A stretch of DNA of 64,000 nucleotides from CBDCVN01 sp965223045 (GCA_965223045.1 CBDCVN010000013.1:4278001-4342000), one strand, 5' to 3'; positions 26,184 through 35,294 are shown, counted from the stretch's first letter. A program made the numbers and translations. The notes: generated from the letters alone by a model not told the origin.

Positions 26184-26645
26184 ATGAACCACACGATATC
26201 TCATGAGATTCAAACCTTGGGCCAAGGTAGCAGTCAAGTAATTATTCGTGAGGATAGCTATATTAATGCCACTGCTTTGTGCAAAGCTGCTGTGCAAAGC
26301 TGCTGGGAAATTACTTGGTCATTATTTTGCTAACAAAGTTACAAAAGATTTCCTAGACGAGCTATCTTCTGTTGTCGGGATTCCGATAACGACTCTGGTA
26401 CAAATTAAACAGGGGGCACCCCCCAAGAACAAGGTACTTGGGTCTATCCTGATGTAGCTATTAATTTAGGTCAATGGATTAGTCCTCGCTATGCTGTTTT
26501 AGTTGCCCAAACTATGCGTGAGTTTCATAATGGTGTTTATTTGGATACTAACAAGAAGTGTTCAGACGGTACCCCTATTAGACAGATTAAATGGCTTGGT
26601 GTTGTTGTTGGGGTGCTCGAGCAAAAACTAAAAGCAGCAGCATAA
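26184..26645 (+). pseudogene. Frameshifted KilA-N domain gene
   Basis: Joined across frames, the region encodes a KilA-N domain: EDSYINATALCKAA, then GKLLGHYFANKVTKDFLDELS, then GTWVYPDVAINLGQWISP and AVLVAQTMREF, ending in a coiled coil. KilA-N proteins are DNA-binding factors of phages and mobile elements. The first break is an exact 13-bp tandem duplication of TGTGCAAAGCTGC (26278-26290 and 26291-26303), which shifts the frame; removing one copy restores it. The second is a net +2 or -1 shift in the G/C homopolymer run around 26411-26424. The first ATG is at 26184 and the stop at 26643. It is not expressed as a full protein. Confidence 0.85.
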
Positions 26646-26659
26646 GCACAGTATAGCTA

Positions 26660-27856
26660 TTATAACTCCTTAGCTATACGCAAGCGTAAAGCATTCAATT
26701 TAATAAAACCTTCCGCATCAGCTTGGTTATAAACATCATCTTCTTCAAAAGTAGCTACATCTTGCCTGTACAGGCTGTTAGGTGACTTACGCCCTAAAAT
26801 AGTTACATTACCTTTATAAAGCTTAAGTTTTGCTGTTCCTGTTACAGTTTTTTGTATGTCATCCATTAAGCTTTGCAAAACTTGTCTTTCAGGCCCATAC
26901 CAAAAACCATTGTAAACATAACTAGCATATTTAGGCGCTAGCTCATCACGCAGTTGCAATACATGCCTATCTAACGTAATAGATTCAACTGCTTTGTGAG
27001 CATGAAATAACATAGTGCCTCCGGGTGTTTCGTAACAACCGCGTGACTTTAAGCCTACAAAGCGATTCTCAACAATATCTACCCTACCTACTCCATGCTT
27101 ACCAGCAAACTCATTTGCTTTACTAAGTAGTGCTACAGCATCCAGCTTTTCTCCATTGATCGCTACAGGGTTACCCGCTTCAAAATCAACCTCTACTACT
27201 TCAGGTTCATCGGGGGCATCTTCAGGGTCTGTAGTCAGACTCCACATATCTTTAGGGGGAGCAGCCCAAGGGTCTTCTAGTATGCCACCTTCGTAACTAA
27301 CGTGAAAGAGGTTTGCATCTATAGAATAAGGTTTTGATTTTGTTACAGGTACAGGAATACCGTGCTCTTTGGCATAAGCTATGCAATCTTCACGTCCTTT
27401 TAAATCCCATTCCCGCCAAGGTGAAATAACCTTTATATCAGGCTTCAAAGCGTAGCTAGTAAGTTCAAAACGTACTTGGTCATTGCCCTTGCCTGTAGCA
27501 CCATGAGACACAGTATCTGCATCTTCAATTTCGGCTATTTCTATCATACGTTTGGCTATTAAGGGTCTAGCAAAAGAAGTTCCAAGTAAGTAGTAGCCTT
27601 CATAAATAGCCCCTGCTCTAAGTACAGGAAAAACAAATTCCTCAGTAAATTCCTTTTGCAAATTATCTGTATAAGCTTTGCTAGCACCTGTTTCTAGCGC
27701 TTTTGCCTTGGCTTGGGCAACTTCTTCACCTTGCCCTACATCTGCTGTAAAAGTAATTATTTCAGCTGCATAGGTTTCTTTGAGCCATTTTAAAATGACA
27801 GAGGTATCTAAACCACCTGAATAAGCAAGGATTATTTTTCTTGGCTTGTTACTCAT
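26660..27856 (-). CDS. argG: Argininosuccinate synthase
   Basis: Cytoplasmic enzyme joining citrulline and aspartate with ATP in arginine synthesis. The PP-loop AYSGGLDTSV is at residues 10-19; AFTADVGQGEE-type, HGATGKGNDQVRFE, SPWREWDLKGREDCIAYAKEHGIPVPVTKSKPYSIDANL and ESITLDRHVLQLRDELAPKYASYVYNGFWY signatures are all present. At 398 residues it has standard length. No other arg gene is nearby. The upstream spacer carries large inverted repeats whose relation to argG is unclear. Confidence 0.97.
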   Translation of the reverse strand: MSNKPRKIILAYSGGLDTSVILKWLKETYAAEIITFTADVGQGEEVAQAKAKALETGASKAYTDNLQKEFTEEFVFPVLRAGAIYEGYYLLGTSFARPLIAKRMIEIAEIEDADTVSHGATGKGNDQVRFELTSYALKPDIKVISPWREWDLKGREDCIAYAKEHGIPVPVTKSKPYSIDANLFHVSYEGGILEDPWAAPPKDMWSLTTDPEDAPDEPEVVEVDFEAGNPVAINGEKLDAVALLSKANEFAGKHGVGRVDIVENRFVGLKSRGCYETPGGTMLFHAHKAVESITLDRHVLQLRDELAPKYASYVYNGFWYGPERQVLQSLMDDIQKTVTGTAKLKLYKGNVTILGRKSPNSLYRQDVATFEEDDVYNQADAEGFIKLNALRLRIAKEL

Positions 27857-28142
27857 TTGCTAATACAAACAAATTTTTTTAAAATTTGCAAGAACTAAAG
27901 ATATCTAGAAAAATTAAAATGTGACTATGGAAATAGGATTTGCCACACTTAATCAGGTGCTTACAAAGCCCTTCAGCAAATCCATACCCAGCTAAAACCT
28001 ATGGGGCACTCTACAAACACCTTTTGCTTATAGAAGGCACACAAAAAGCTTATGCATTTTGAGAAGGGCTTTACATAGATAGCTTATAGAATGGCCAGAA
28101 TTAAAATAGTATCCTAATAGTTAGGATGGCTACTATAAGTTA
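27857..28142. repeat. Spacer upstream of argG with nested inverted repeats
   Basis: Within a roughly 500-base gap, GGATTTGC (27936-27943) pairs with GCAAATCC (27976-27983), and AAAGCCCTTC (27965-27974) pairs with GAAGGGCTTT (28063-28072); the two stems interlock and could not both form at once. A further perfect hairpin ATCCTAA-TAG-TTAGGAT is at 28111-28127. No gene is visible. This may be a decayed mobile element or an argG leader with alternative folds. Confidence 0.45.
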
Positions 28143-28340
28143 TCTAGAAATTTTTTTCCTTAGAGAGGAATTTCGTTTATTATGTTATTTGGAGGAGCAT
28201 AACGATGACAAATCTCAAACTACACAATGCACCTGAGATCTTTGACGTAGCTTACTCTCGCCACTATAGAGTATAGCAAAAGAAGGGTTCAGGATGACAC
28301 TCTTTGCATTGCAATGAGGCAAGAATTTATTTTGAAGAGA
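28143..28340. repeat. Dispersed ~190-bp repeat, diverged copy (R4)
   Basis: Left end AGAAATTTTTTTCCTTAGAG, middle GAGGAGCATAACGATGACAAATCTC and right end CAGGATGACACTCTTTGC through AGAATTTAT align in order with the copy at 47640-47835, in the same orientation. It runs up to just before the true start of the secreted protein gene. Confidence 0.6.
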
Positions 28341-28382
28341 AATTGCTCGATCAGAACCAATGAAGTTTATCAAGGAGAAGTT

Positions 28383-30131
28383 ATGAAATTATTAGCCCTA
28401 TTATTTGCACTTTTTTGCTCTTTTACTCTTGCTGCCCATTTCACAGGAACCTACTTTATGGAGACAGATGTTGGTGGGATTACTTTGATTATACAACATG
28501 AGGCTAGTGGAGCTATGGTAGGTAAACTTGAAGGAAATGAACTTATTTATGAGCTTGAAGGAGAAGGTTATCCAGATGGCGCTTTTGGCTATTTAAATAC
28601 ACCTGACGGCATACTTGGTTATATTGCTTCACTTGATGAAGTAGGTAACACACTGTATTTTTATGTTCTTGATATTGATCAAGAGGGGCAACCTATTGAG
28701 GATAGTGCCCAAGAAATCATTTTGCAACGTACTAGTCATCAAGCTAACTTGACTCCTGCTCCTAGTACTATACCAACTACACCTACTCCAACTACACCTA
28801 TGCCACCAGTTTCGCCCCCTAATAATCAACAACCTAGTACACCAAACATTCCTAGTTTTCCAAAGCCTGGCTTTCCATCAGTGCCTCCTTCAATGCCCAA
28901 CAACCCTATTGCCAATATCCCCCCCACAAATAACCCCTTAGCACCCATACCTACTGACCCTTGGCTGGGAACTTTTACAGATGGCAATTTAATTTTTGTA
29001 CTGCAAGGTAATGCCCATAACTATTCAGGAACACTAACCCTAGGAGGGCAAAACTACCCTGTTGAAGCTGTGACACAAGGCAATACTATGAATGGTACTT
29101 TCGCAAATGGAGGCAATAATTTTGAATTTACAGCTTCATTAAATTCTGATACTTTAAATTTGACTACTGGAAACACTAATTACACTCTTAAACGACAAGG
29201 TGACAATATTCCACCAAGTTCACCACCTGCCAACCCTCTCATACCAAGTTTGACACCCCCTTCACCACAAAGCATTCTAAATGGTGAGGCTATAGAAGCT
29301 AATAAGAACTATGCTGCAGGTACACAGCTCGTTTCTGCTGCATCAGGTGTATCTTTCATTGTTCCACAAGGCTATGCTGGCAGCCACGATGCTGAAAGTG
29401 GTACTTTTATTTTAACTCCCGATGATCAAAGTCATGGCATTTCTATAGCAGCTTTTTCTAAGGCAACATCTCTAGAACTTGCTGAATCTGCTTTCAGTGA
29501 CATTCAATCTGAAGGTTTACAAGCTACACTTGTAGATGCTCCACAACAAAATAGAGATACCATTACTGCTAGTTATCTTGTAAGTGAGGAGCAACAATTA
29601 TTAGTGCATATGAGCACTAAGCAAGGACAAACTGGCAATGCTATAGTTGTTTTAGGAATAGCTTTACCACAGCAAAAAGATGTGTTGGTTGCAACTATAG
29701 CTCAATTTACAAATACTGCTTCCTTTGCTACCCCAAATGGTAATAATAGTGATTGGCAACAATTACTAGCAGGCAAAAGTTTAAACTATACAGGAAATAA
29801 CTCGAGCTATAGTAGTGGAGGTGCAGGTAATTATGGTTCTTCAGCATCAGGAACAAACGAAAGCTTTATATTTTGTAGTGATGGCAGCTATGCTTATGAA
29901 TACAGTAGTAAAATGATAATCTCCACTGGTGCTGGCTCTGTAAGTGATAGTGATAGCGATGCTCACCAAGGGAAATGGGATGTTGGATTTGGCCTTATAG
30001 CTAACCCTTTACTCGTATTGCGTGCTAGTGATGGAAGGTTTTTTAGCTATAATTTAGAGAAAACAGCTACAGGAATCCTTCTAGATAAAGGAGCTTATAG
30101 TGTATCTTCTTCCAATCAGGCATGCCTCTAA
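28383..30131 (+). CDS. Secreted multidomain protein of unknown function
   Basis: The ATG at 28383 is chosen because AAGGAG precedes it and a clean signal peptide follows (MKLLALLFALFCSFTLAAHF); the longer frame from 28314 reads through a dispersed repeat. Order of parts: a beta-rich GTYFMETDVGG domain (about 20-110), a Pro/Thr linker (about 115-195), a second beta domain DPWLGTFTDGNLIFVLQG (about 195-270) resembling the first, another Pro linker, a domain starting SGVSFIVPQGYAGSHD (about 320-450), a Gly/Ser/Asn linker, and a C-terminal domain with FIFCSDGSYAYEYSS and HQGKWDV. No catalytic motif was recognised. Probably an extracytoplasmic, possibly surface, protein. Confidence 0.75.
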   Translation: MKLLALLFALFCSFTLAAHFTGTYFMETDVGGITLIIQHEASGAMVGKLEGNELIYELEGEGYPDGAFGYLNTPDGILGYIASLDEVGNTLYFYVLDIDQEGQPIEDSAQEIILQRTSHQANLTPAPSTIPTTPTPTTPMPPVSPPNNQQPSTPNIPSFPKPGFPSVPPSMPNNPIANIPPTNNPLAPIPTDPWLGTFTDGNLIFVLQGNAHNYSGTLTLGGQNYPVEAVTQGNTMNGTFANGGNNFEFTASLNSDTLNLTTGNTNYTLKRQGDNIPPSSPPANPLIPSLTPPSPQSILNGEAIEANKNYAAGTQLVSAASGVSFIVPQGYAGSHDAESGTFILTPDDQSHGISIAAFSKATSLELAESAFSDIQSEGLQATLVDAPQQNRDTITASYLVSEEQQLLVHMSTKQGQTGNAIVVLGIALPQQKDVLVATIAQFTNTASFATPNGNNSDWQQLLAGKSLNYTGNNSSYSSGGAGNYGSSASGTNESFIFCSDGSYAYEYSSKMIISTGAGSVSDSDSDAHQGKWDVGFGLIANPLLVLRASDGRFFSYNLEKTATGILLDKGAYSVSSSNQACL

Positions 30132-30448
30132 AATTTGCTAACAAGGGATTGACCTTGAATTGAGGTTAAAGGTAATATGTTATTTAGTTAGCTATTTAAT
30201 CAATTAATAAGGTCCTGTGGGAAGGTTTGCAGTTAACTATAAGCTAAAAATGCAAGGAGGAAAGTAGGTCAGACGAAGGTCAAGCTGGTAATACTGTTTG
30301 TGTATCCAAAGAACCTCATGGGTAAATACCTAAAACTAAGCCATTTTCAGTATAGAAAAATGCTGTTTAAGCTGTTAACATTGACAGGTGCTAACATTGT
30401 AATATACCATGGTTATCAGCTATCCAACGTAGCTTTAGTTTTTAGTAA
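30132..30448 (+). promoter_or_regulatory. Spacer with probable promoter for the zinc-binding protein gene
   Basis: TTGACA at 30381-30386 and TATACC at 30403-30408 (16-base spacer) form the best promoter-like pair, about 45 bases before the start codon. The remaining roughly 240 bases show no gene or recognisable repeat. Confidence 0.4.
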
Positions 30449-31366
30449 TTGAAAATTATGATAAGGTTTTACCTAGTAGTTATTTTAAGTTCTCTTTTGT
30501 CGACAAGCTTAGCTCAAAAAGTTGTAACTACTATCCACGCCTACTACAGTTTAGTAAAGCAAATTGCCCCTGAAGCTGAAGTGACTCACTTATTGCCTGT
30601 AGGAACTTCTTCTCATTCATTTGATCCTAATCCTAATATAGCAGCTAGTTTAGTTACTGCGGACCTTGTTATTTTAAATGGAGTAATAGATGAGTGGATT
30701 TATGATGTGCTCAGTGCTAGCAATTCAAAAGCCTTATTCATTAAAATTTTTGAGCGCGTGGCTGTTGAGCCAATTTTAGGCAGTGATCAAGGCAATTATA
30801 ATAATGATCAAGAACTTGGTGAGGGAATTATTGACCCCTATGCCAACAAAAATAATTGGATTAATCCTCATATTTGGCTTGATCCCTCTTTGATGATAGA
30901 AGCTACCTTGATCATTGCAGATCAACTTGCCCAAATTGATAAGCCAAATGCTGCTAATTATCAGGCTAATGCTAAAAAACTAGCTGAGGAACTAGTCAAC
31001 TTAGATAAAGAGATTGAACAATTACTAAAACCTGTAAAAGATGTTCCCTTTGTACCCTTTCATGATGCTTGGCGTTATTTTGCTAGGCATTATCACTTAA
31101 ATCTAGTTTTGGAAATTCAACCTTCGCACAATCAAACTCTTTCCGCCAATTATCTAGCCTATAAGCTAAAAAAGATTGAAGAAAGCGGTGCTACAGTCCT
31201 CTTCAGTGAGGTACAATTACCACTTCACATTGCTGAAGTATTTACTGAGCTAACTGGGATTGAGGATATAGCTTTTCTAGACTCTGTAGGTGGAGGAGCA
31301 GAAACTGAAAGCTATCAAAACCTTTTGCTTTACAATGCTAATATAATTGCAGAAGCGTTAAAGTAA
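30449..31366 (+). CDS. Zinc/manganese ABC transporter substrate-binding protein (ZnuA-like)
   Basis: A cluster A-I periplasmic metal-binding protein: signal peptide MIRFYLVVILSSLLSTSLAQ, then His56 in GTSSHSFDP, His141 in INPHIWLDP, His204 in PFHDAWRYFARHY and Asp277 in FLDSVGG, the four classical metal ligands. The His-rich loop typical of zinc-specific ZnuA is replaced by a short acidic loop with few His (about 110-130), so Zn and Mn are both possible. The frame allows TTG 30449 or ATG 30458; the latter gives a better signal peptide. No permease or ATPase gene is next to it, so it is an orphan binding protein here. Confidence 0.88.
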   Translation: MKIMIRFYLVVILSSLLSTSLAQKVVTTIHAYYSLVKQIAPEAEVTHLLPVGTSSHSFDPNPNIAASLVTADLVILNGVIDEWIYDVLSASNSKALFIKIFERVAVEPILGSDQGNYNNDQELGEGIIDPYANKNNWINPHIWLDPSLMIEATLIIADQLAQIDKPNAANYQANAKKLAEELVNLDKEIEQLLKPVKDVPFVPFHDAWRYFARHYHLNLVLEIQPSHNQTLSANYLAYKLKKIEESGATVLFSEVQLPLHIAEVFTELTGIEDIAFLDSVGGGAETESYQNLLLYNANIIAEALK

Positions 31367-31703
31367 TGTTGAGAAGAGCATTAGTTATGTCAAGTAATTC
31401 TATAAAAGCTAAACAATTTATCAAAATTTCTTAGTTAGGATTTCGAGGTTGCTAGGAAATCTTTTCTGGCTGGGCAGTTGCAGAAAAAGTCAGAATCAGA
31501 ACCTTTTTTGTGGCACTTTTATCTCATAACTGCACACATCCATCTCACACTTGCTAGTCATTATGAAGCTTATGCTTAGCAGGACTATTGTGCTTGGCCT
31601 AGGTTATTTTAAAGAAATTAGTTTAAAACAGCCTATTCTCAGTTATAAAAAATTGAAAGTACTGTTTATAACCAAGGTCTTGAGTATTTATGATGTTTGA
31701 GCT
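31367..31703. other. Gene-free spacer upstream of the TPR protein
   Basis: About 340 bases with no coding frame of convincing character, no clear hairpin and no repeat recognised. Confidence 0.4.
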
Positions 31704-31714
31704 GGAGGATTATT

Positions 31715-32809
31715 GTGGTAAGACATTTTGTCAAGAGTATTTTAAGTATCATTGCCCTTTCTATAATTTTGGTGTGGGCACAAGAAGAGCGTAGCTCCGA
31801 AGATTTGGTCCATCAAGGTAATTTATATTTCAGTAGGGGTGATTGTGAATTAGCTCAATATATTTTTCAAGAGGCTCTTAAGCTCGAGCCAACAAGCATT
31901 AGTGCTATGCTTGGTAAAGGTAGAGCCCTAGTTTGCCAGCGTGCTACTCAATTAGGGATAGAAGAGTTTCAAAAAGTAATTGCAGCAGATCCTAGTAACA
32001 TAGGAGCATATATTCAACTATCTATAGCTTATCTAAATCAATATTTAGATGACCCTACTAGTCACCCAGATGGTCTCGATAAGGCTTTTAATGCTGTGGG
32101 TCAAGCTGAATCTATAGATGCAACTAATCCAAGGGTACTTAATATGAAAGGAGTTATCCTTTATCATAAAAGTGATTTTGAAGGAGCCCGTTTAGTACTT
32201 GAAAATGCTGTTAGCCTTGCTGATTCAGAAGAGCTACTACCCTCAGAAGCTGCTCAGATACACATTAACCTAGGCCGCGTTTATCGTTCACTTGATCAAG
32301 GCCAATTGGCTTTAACCTCTTTCCGTCGTGGAGTAATGCTAAATCCTCGTAATTCAGAGGCACATAAGCTAGTTGGAGAAATGTTGTACTTTTTCCAAGA
32401 TGACTGTGATCAAGCTCTTTATGAATTAACCCAAGGAGCCAATCTTAATAAAGAGTCTTTGCCAGCACTTTCTAGCCTAGCTATTGTTACTTTTGAATGT
32501 GGCAATGAGGCAGGAGCAGAGCCTTGGATAAAAGATGCTCTTGAACTTGATGAAAATATTTCTTTGCCAATGCTTTACATCTATTTAGCAAGAGTTTACC
32601 TGAGCCAAAGCCGCTTGGATGATGCCGTGCGTGAAGCTCAAAAGGGAGCGCTGTTACTAACAAATGATGCTGAGGGCTTTTATTGGCTAGGGCACATCTA
32701 TCAAACTAAAGGTGAACTAAATGCAGCCAAAGAAGCTTACCTACAAGCCTTGGAGCTTGAGCCTAATAACATACTTGCTAATGAAGCATTAAAAAGTCTC
32801 CAAAACTAA
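31715..32809 (+). CDS. Secreted or membrane-anchored TPR-repeat protein
   Basis: The GTG at 31715 is preferred because GGAGG (31704-31708) stands six bases before it; the frame could start at TTG 31697. The N-terminal MVRHFVKSILSIIALSIILVWAQ is a signal peptide or anchor. The rest is a string of about eight tetratricopeptide repeats, e.g. NLYFSRGDCELAQYIFQEALKLEPTSISAM, NLGRVYRSLDQGQLALTSFRRGVMLNPRN and YWLGHIYQTKGELNAAKEAYLQALELEPNN. TPR proteins scaffold complexes outside the cytoplasm, for example pilus or envelope assembly. The specific partner is unknown. rpsB follows downstream but is probably a separate unit. Confidence 0.85.
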   Translation: MVRHFVKSILSIIALSIILVWAQEERSSEDLVHQGNLYFSRGDCELAQYIFQEALKLEPTSISAMLGKGRALVCQRATQLGIEEFQKVIAADPSNIGAYIQLSIAYLNQYLDDPTSHPDGLDKAFNAVGQAESIDATNPRVLNMKGVILYHKSDFEGARLVLENAVSLADSEELLPSEAAQIHINLGRVYRSLDQGQLALTSFRRGVMLNPRNSEAHKLVGEMLYFFQDDCDQALYELTQGANLNKESLPALSSLAIVTFECGNEAGAEPWIKDALELDENISLPMLYIYLARVYLSQSRLDDAVREAQKGALLLTNDAEGFYWLGHIYQTKGELNAAKEAYLQALELEPNNILANEALKSLQN

Positions 32810-32849
32810 TTCTCTAGACAAAGGGGGGAACATCTTATAAACTAAAGCG

Positions 32850-32940
32850 TTTGCCTTTTGGCAAAGTGGCAGTGGGGTGTCCATTTTGTAGAGCAAAAAA
32901 GGCACACTAAATACTTTAACTTAACGTCCCACTTTGGAGA
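32850..32940 (+). promoter_or_regulatory. Structured leader of rpsB
   Basis: TTTGCC-TTTT-GGCAAA (32850-32865) is a perfect hairpin. After it, AGTGGG (32871-32876) pairs with CCCACT (32928-32933), enclosing GTGTCC (32877-32882) opposite GGCACAC (32901-32907). The closing stem ends just before the GGAGAG ribosome-binding site at 32936. The layout suits autogenous control by S2 or EF-Ts, as reported for other bacterial rpsB leaders; identity with any described leader is not claimed. Confidence 0.5.
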
Positions 32941-32944
32941 GAAT

Positions 32945-33766
32945 ATGTCATACCTTGGAATGAAGCAGCTTTTAGAGGCAGGGGTTCACTTTGGTCATGA
33001 AACAAAAAGATGGAATCCAAAAATGAAGCGCTTCATTTTTGCTGAACGCAATGGGATTTTTATAATTGATTTACAAAAAACTTTGTCAGAATCAGACAAA
33101 GCCTTTCAATTTTTGCAAGATGTTGTTGCGCGTGGTGGTACTATTCTTTTTGTAGGTACTAAAAAGCAAGCTCAAGAGATTTTAGCTGCAGAAGCACGTC
33201 GTTGTGGGATGCCCTATATTAACGAGCGTTGGCTTGGAGGAATGTTAACTAACTTTAAAACTATAAGTGGCCGTGTTTCACGCTTAAAAGAGTTAGAGAA
33301 AATGTTTGATGACGAATCTATCTTACGTTTTAGCAAGAAAGAACAAATTGATTTAGGCAAAGAATTGCAACGGTTAAAACGATATTTGGGCGGAATTAAG
33401 GAAATGCCTAACTTACCAGATGCGCTTTTCATTATTGATCCCACCAAAGAAGCTATAGCTGTCCGCGAAGCAAATAAATTAGGAATACCTGCTATTGCTT
33501 TAGCAGATACTGATTCTGATCCAGACACACTTGATTACATCATTCCAGGTAATGATGATGCTATTCGCTCAATTCAACTAGTCACTTCTCGCTTGTCTGA
33601 TGCTATTGTTGAAATGCGCGGTGGTTCAGAAAATGACACTCAATTAACCCAAAGTCAAATTGATAGTGGGGAAGATTCTACTTTAACTCCTATAACTTCC
33701 CCTGAAGACTTTATAGCTGAAGCTGCTGAACGAGGTGCTGCAAAAGGTGATCCCACAGTAGAGTAA
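32945..33766 (+). CDS. rpsB: Small ribosomal subunit protein S2
   Basis: Start ATG 32945 follows TTGGAGAG and begins the conserved MSYLGMKQLLEAGVHFGHETKRWNPKMKRFIF; the upstream extension of the frame reads through the leader hairpins and is not coding. S2 motifs GTKKQAQEILAAEARRCGMPYINERWLGGMLTNF and PDALFIIDPTKEAIAVREANKLGIPAIALADTDSDPD are intact. At 273 residues it has an acidic C-terminal tail (SEDFIAEAAERGAAKGDPTVE-like). Forms the 30S subunit neck region. tsf follows 17 bases later. Confidence 0.96.
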   Translation: MSYLGMKQLLEAGVHFGHETKRWNPKMKRFIFAERNGIFIIDLQKTLSESDKAFQFLQDVVARGGTILFVGTKKQAQEILAAEARRCGMPYINERWLGGMLTNFKTISGRVSRLKELEKMFDDESILRFSKKEQIDLGKELQRLKRYLGGIKEMPNLPDALFIIDPTKEAIAVREANKLGIPAIALADTDSDPDTLDYIIPGNDDAIRSIQLVTSRLSDAIVEMRGGSENDTQLTQSQIDSGEDSTLTPITSPEDFIAEAAERGAAKGDPTVE

Positions 33767-33783
33767 CCTTAAGGAGAAAAATT

Positions 33784-34377
33784 ATGGCTGTTTCAACAGA
33801 AGACATTAAAAAGTTACGTGCTATGACTGGTGCAGGTATTGTAGATGTCAAAAGTACTTTAGAAGAAACAAATGGTGATGTAGAAAAAGCTGCTCACCTC
33901 TTACGTGAACGTGGTATTGCTAAAGCATCCAAGAAGGCTGATCGTGAAGCCAAAGAAGGTTTTATTGGCCACTACTTGCATCACAACGGCAAAGTTTCTG
34001 CTATGGTAGAGCTTAACTGTGAGACTGATTTTGTGGCCCGTAATGAGAAATTTCAGAGTCTAGCAAAGGATCTAGCTATTCATGTTGCTATGGCTAACCC
34101 TTCTTATAAAAGCCGTGAAGAAGTACCTGAGGAAGTAATAACTTCTGAAAGACAAGTGCTTTTAAATCAAGCTAAAGAAGAAGGTAAGCCTGAACATATT
34201 GCAGAAAAAATGCTTGAAGGACGTCTAAACAAATTTTATCAAGAAAATTGTCTATTAGAACAACCCTTTGTGAAAGATGACAAAAAGAGCATAGAAGAAT
34301 TAGTTAAAGAGCATATTGCTACTGTTGGTGAAAATATCCAAGTAGGAAGCTATAATCGTATTGCTATAGGGCAATAA
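33784..34377 (+). CDS. tsf: Elongation factor Ts (short form)
   Basis: Guanine-nucleotide exchange factor for EF-Tu. The N-terminal UBA-like domain (STEDIKKLRAMTGAGIVDVKSTLEETNGDVEKAAHLLRERGIAKASKKADREAKEG) and the TDFVARN motif with the conserved TDF that enters the EF-Tu nucleotide site are present. At 197 residues it is the compact one-core-subdomain form known from Thermus and cyanobacteria, lacking the coiled coil of E. coli EF-Ts. It lies in the standard rpsB-tsf-pyrH order. Confidence 0.95.
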   Translation: MAVSTEDIKKLRAMTGAGIVDVKSTLEETNGDVEKAAHLLRERGIAKASKKADREAKEGFIGHYLHHNGKVSAMVELNCETDFVARNEKFQSLAKDLAIHVAMANPSYKSREEVPEEVITSERQVLLNQAKEEGKPEHIAEKMLEGRLNKFYQENCLLEQPFVKDDKKSIEELVKEHIATVGENIQVGSYNRIAIGQ

Positions 34378-34379
34378 AA

Positions 34380-35078
34380 ATGAAACGGGTACTGCTCAAG
34401 CTTTCTGGAGAGTTCCTAAGTGGAGAAAAAGGCTTTGGCATTTCACCCGAAGCGACTCGCGTACTGGCAAGCGAGGTTGCTGCAGCACAAAATCATGGTG
34501 CTCAATTAGCAATAGTCGTCGGGGGGGGGAATTTCTGGCGTGGAGCTAAACAAGGTGTGGGTATGGACCCTGCAACTGCTGATTATGTAGGTATGATGGC
34601 AACTATTATGAATGCAGTTGTGCTTCAAGATGCTTTAGAGCATCTTGGTGTGAGAACTCGTATACAAACTTCTGTTGAAGTTAAAGAGATTGCTGAACCT
34701 TATATTCGCAGGCGAGCATTACGACATCTTGAAAAGGGTCGCGTGGTTATTTTTGGTGGAGGAACAGGTAACCCTTTTTTTACTACTGATACAGCTGCTG
34801 CTTTACGTGCTCTCGAAATTGATGCTAATTCTGTACTTATGGCAAAAAATAAGGTAGATGGTGTTTATAGTGATGACCCTAGGGAGAATCCCAATGCTAA
34901 GAAGTATAATACCCTAAGCTACATGGAAGTTTTAAATAAAAGACTGAAAATAATGGACGCCACTGCCATAAGTCTTTGCATGGATAAAGGTATGCCTTTA
35001 ATAGTATTTGACATTTTTACTAAGGGTAACCTAGAACGTTTGATAAAAGGTGAGCAAGTAGGCACACAAATTAGTTAA
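34380..35078 (+). CDS. pyrH: UMP kinase
   Basis: Hexameric amino-acid-kinase-fold enzyme phosphorylating UMP to UDP. Visible motifs are LLKLSGEFLSGEKGFGI, VVGGGNFWRGA, DYVGMMATIMNAVVLQDALE, VVIFGGGTGNPFFTTDTAAALRALEI and MAKNKVDGVYSDDPRENPNAKKY. At 232 residues it is complete. It follows tsf after two bases. The ribosome recycling factor gene frr, usually next, is absent; an unrelated glycosyltransferase comes instead after 216 bases. Confidence 0.96.
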   Translation: MKRVLLKLSGEFLSGEKGFGISPEATRVLASEVAAAQNHGAQLAIVVGGGNFWRGAKQGVGMDPATADYVGMMATIMNAVVLQDALEHLGVRTRIQTSVEVKEIAEPYIRRRALRHLEKGRVVIFGGGTGNPFFTTDTAAALRALEIDANSVLMAKNKVDGVYSDDPRENPNAKKYNTLSYMEVLNKRLKIMDATAISLCMDKGMPLIVFDIFTKGNLERLIKGEQVGTQIS

Positions 35079-35294
35079 GTAAGCACAGATATCAGGATAG
35101 GAGGAGGTAAATTATGTAGGGAGCTATGTTATCTACGATTAAATTTATAATTAAGGCAGATTAGGGAAACTACTATCCTATACCCTTTAGCATGGCCACA
35201 TTAAGATAAATTGGTTTGTTTCTTACCTACTAGCTAAACGCTTTTAGCAAAATATAAAATATAAGCTGAAAGACTTAATGATTAGGCTAAATAA

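Noticed and set aside
28314..28382. N-terminal extension of the secreted protein frame
   Set aside because: It translates a dispersed repeat; AAGGAG and a clean signal peptide mark ATG 28383 as the start.
32858..32944. N-terminal extension of S2
   Set aside because: It covers the leader hairpins, has no S2 homology, and ATG 32945 has a good ribosome-binding site and the conserved beginning.
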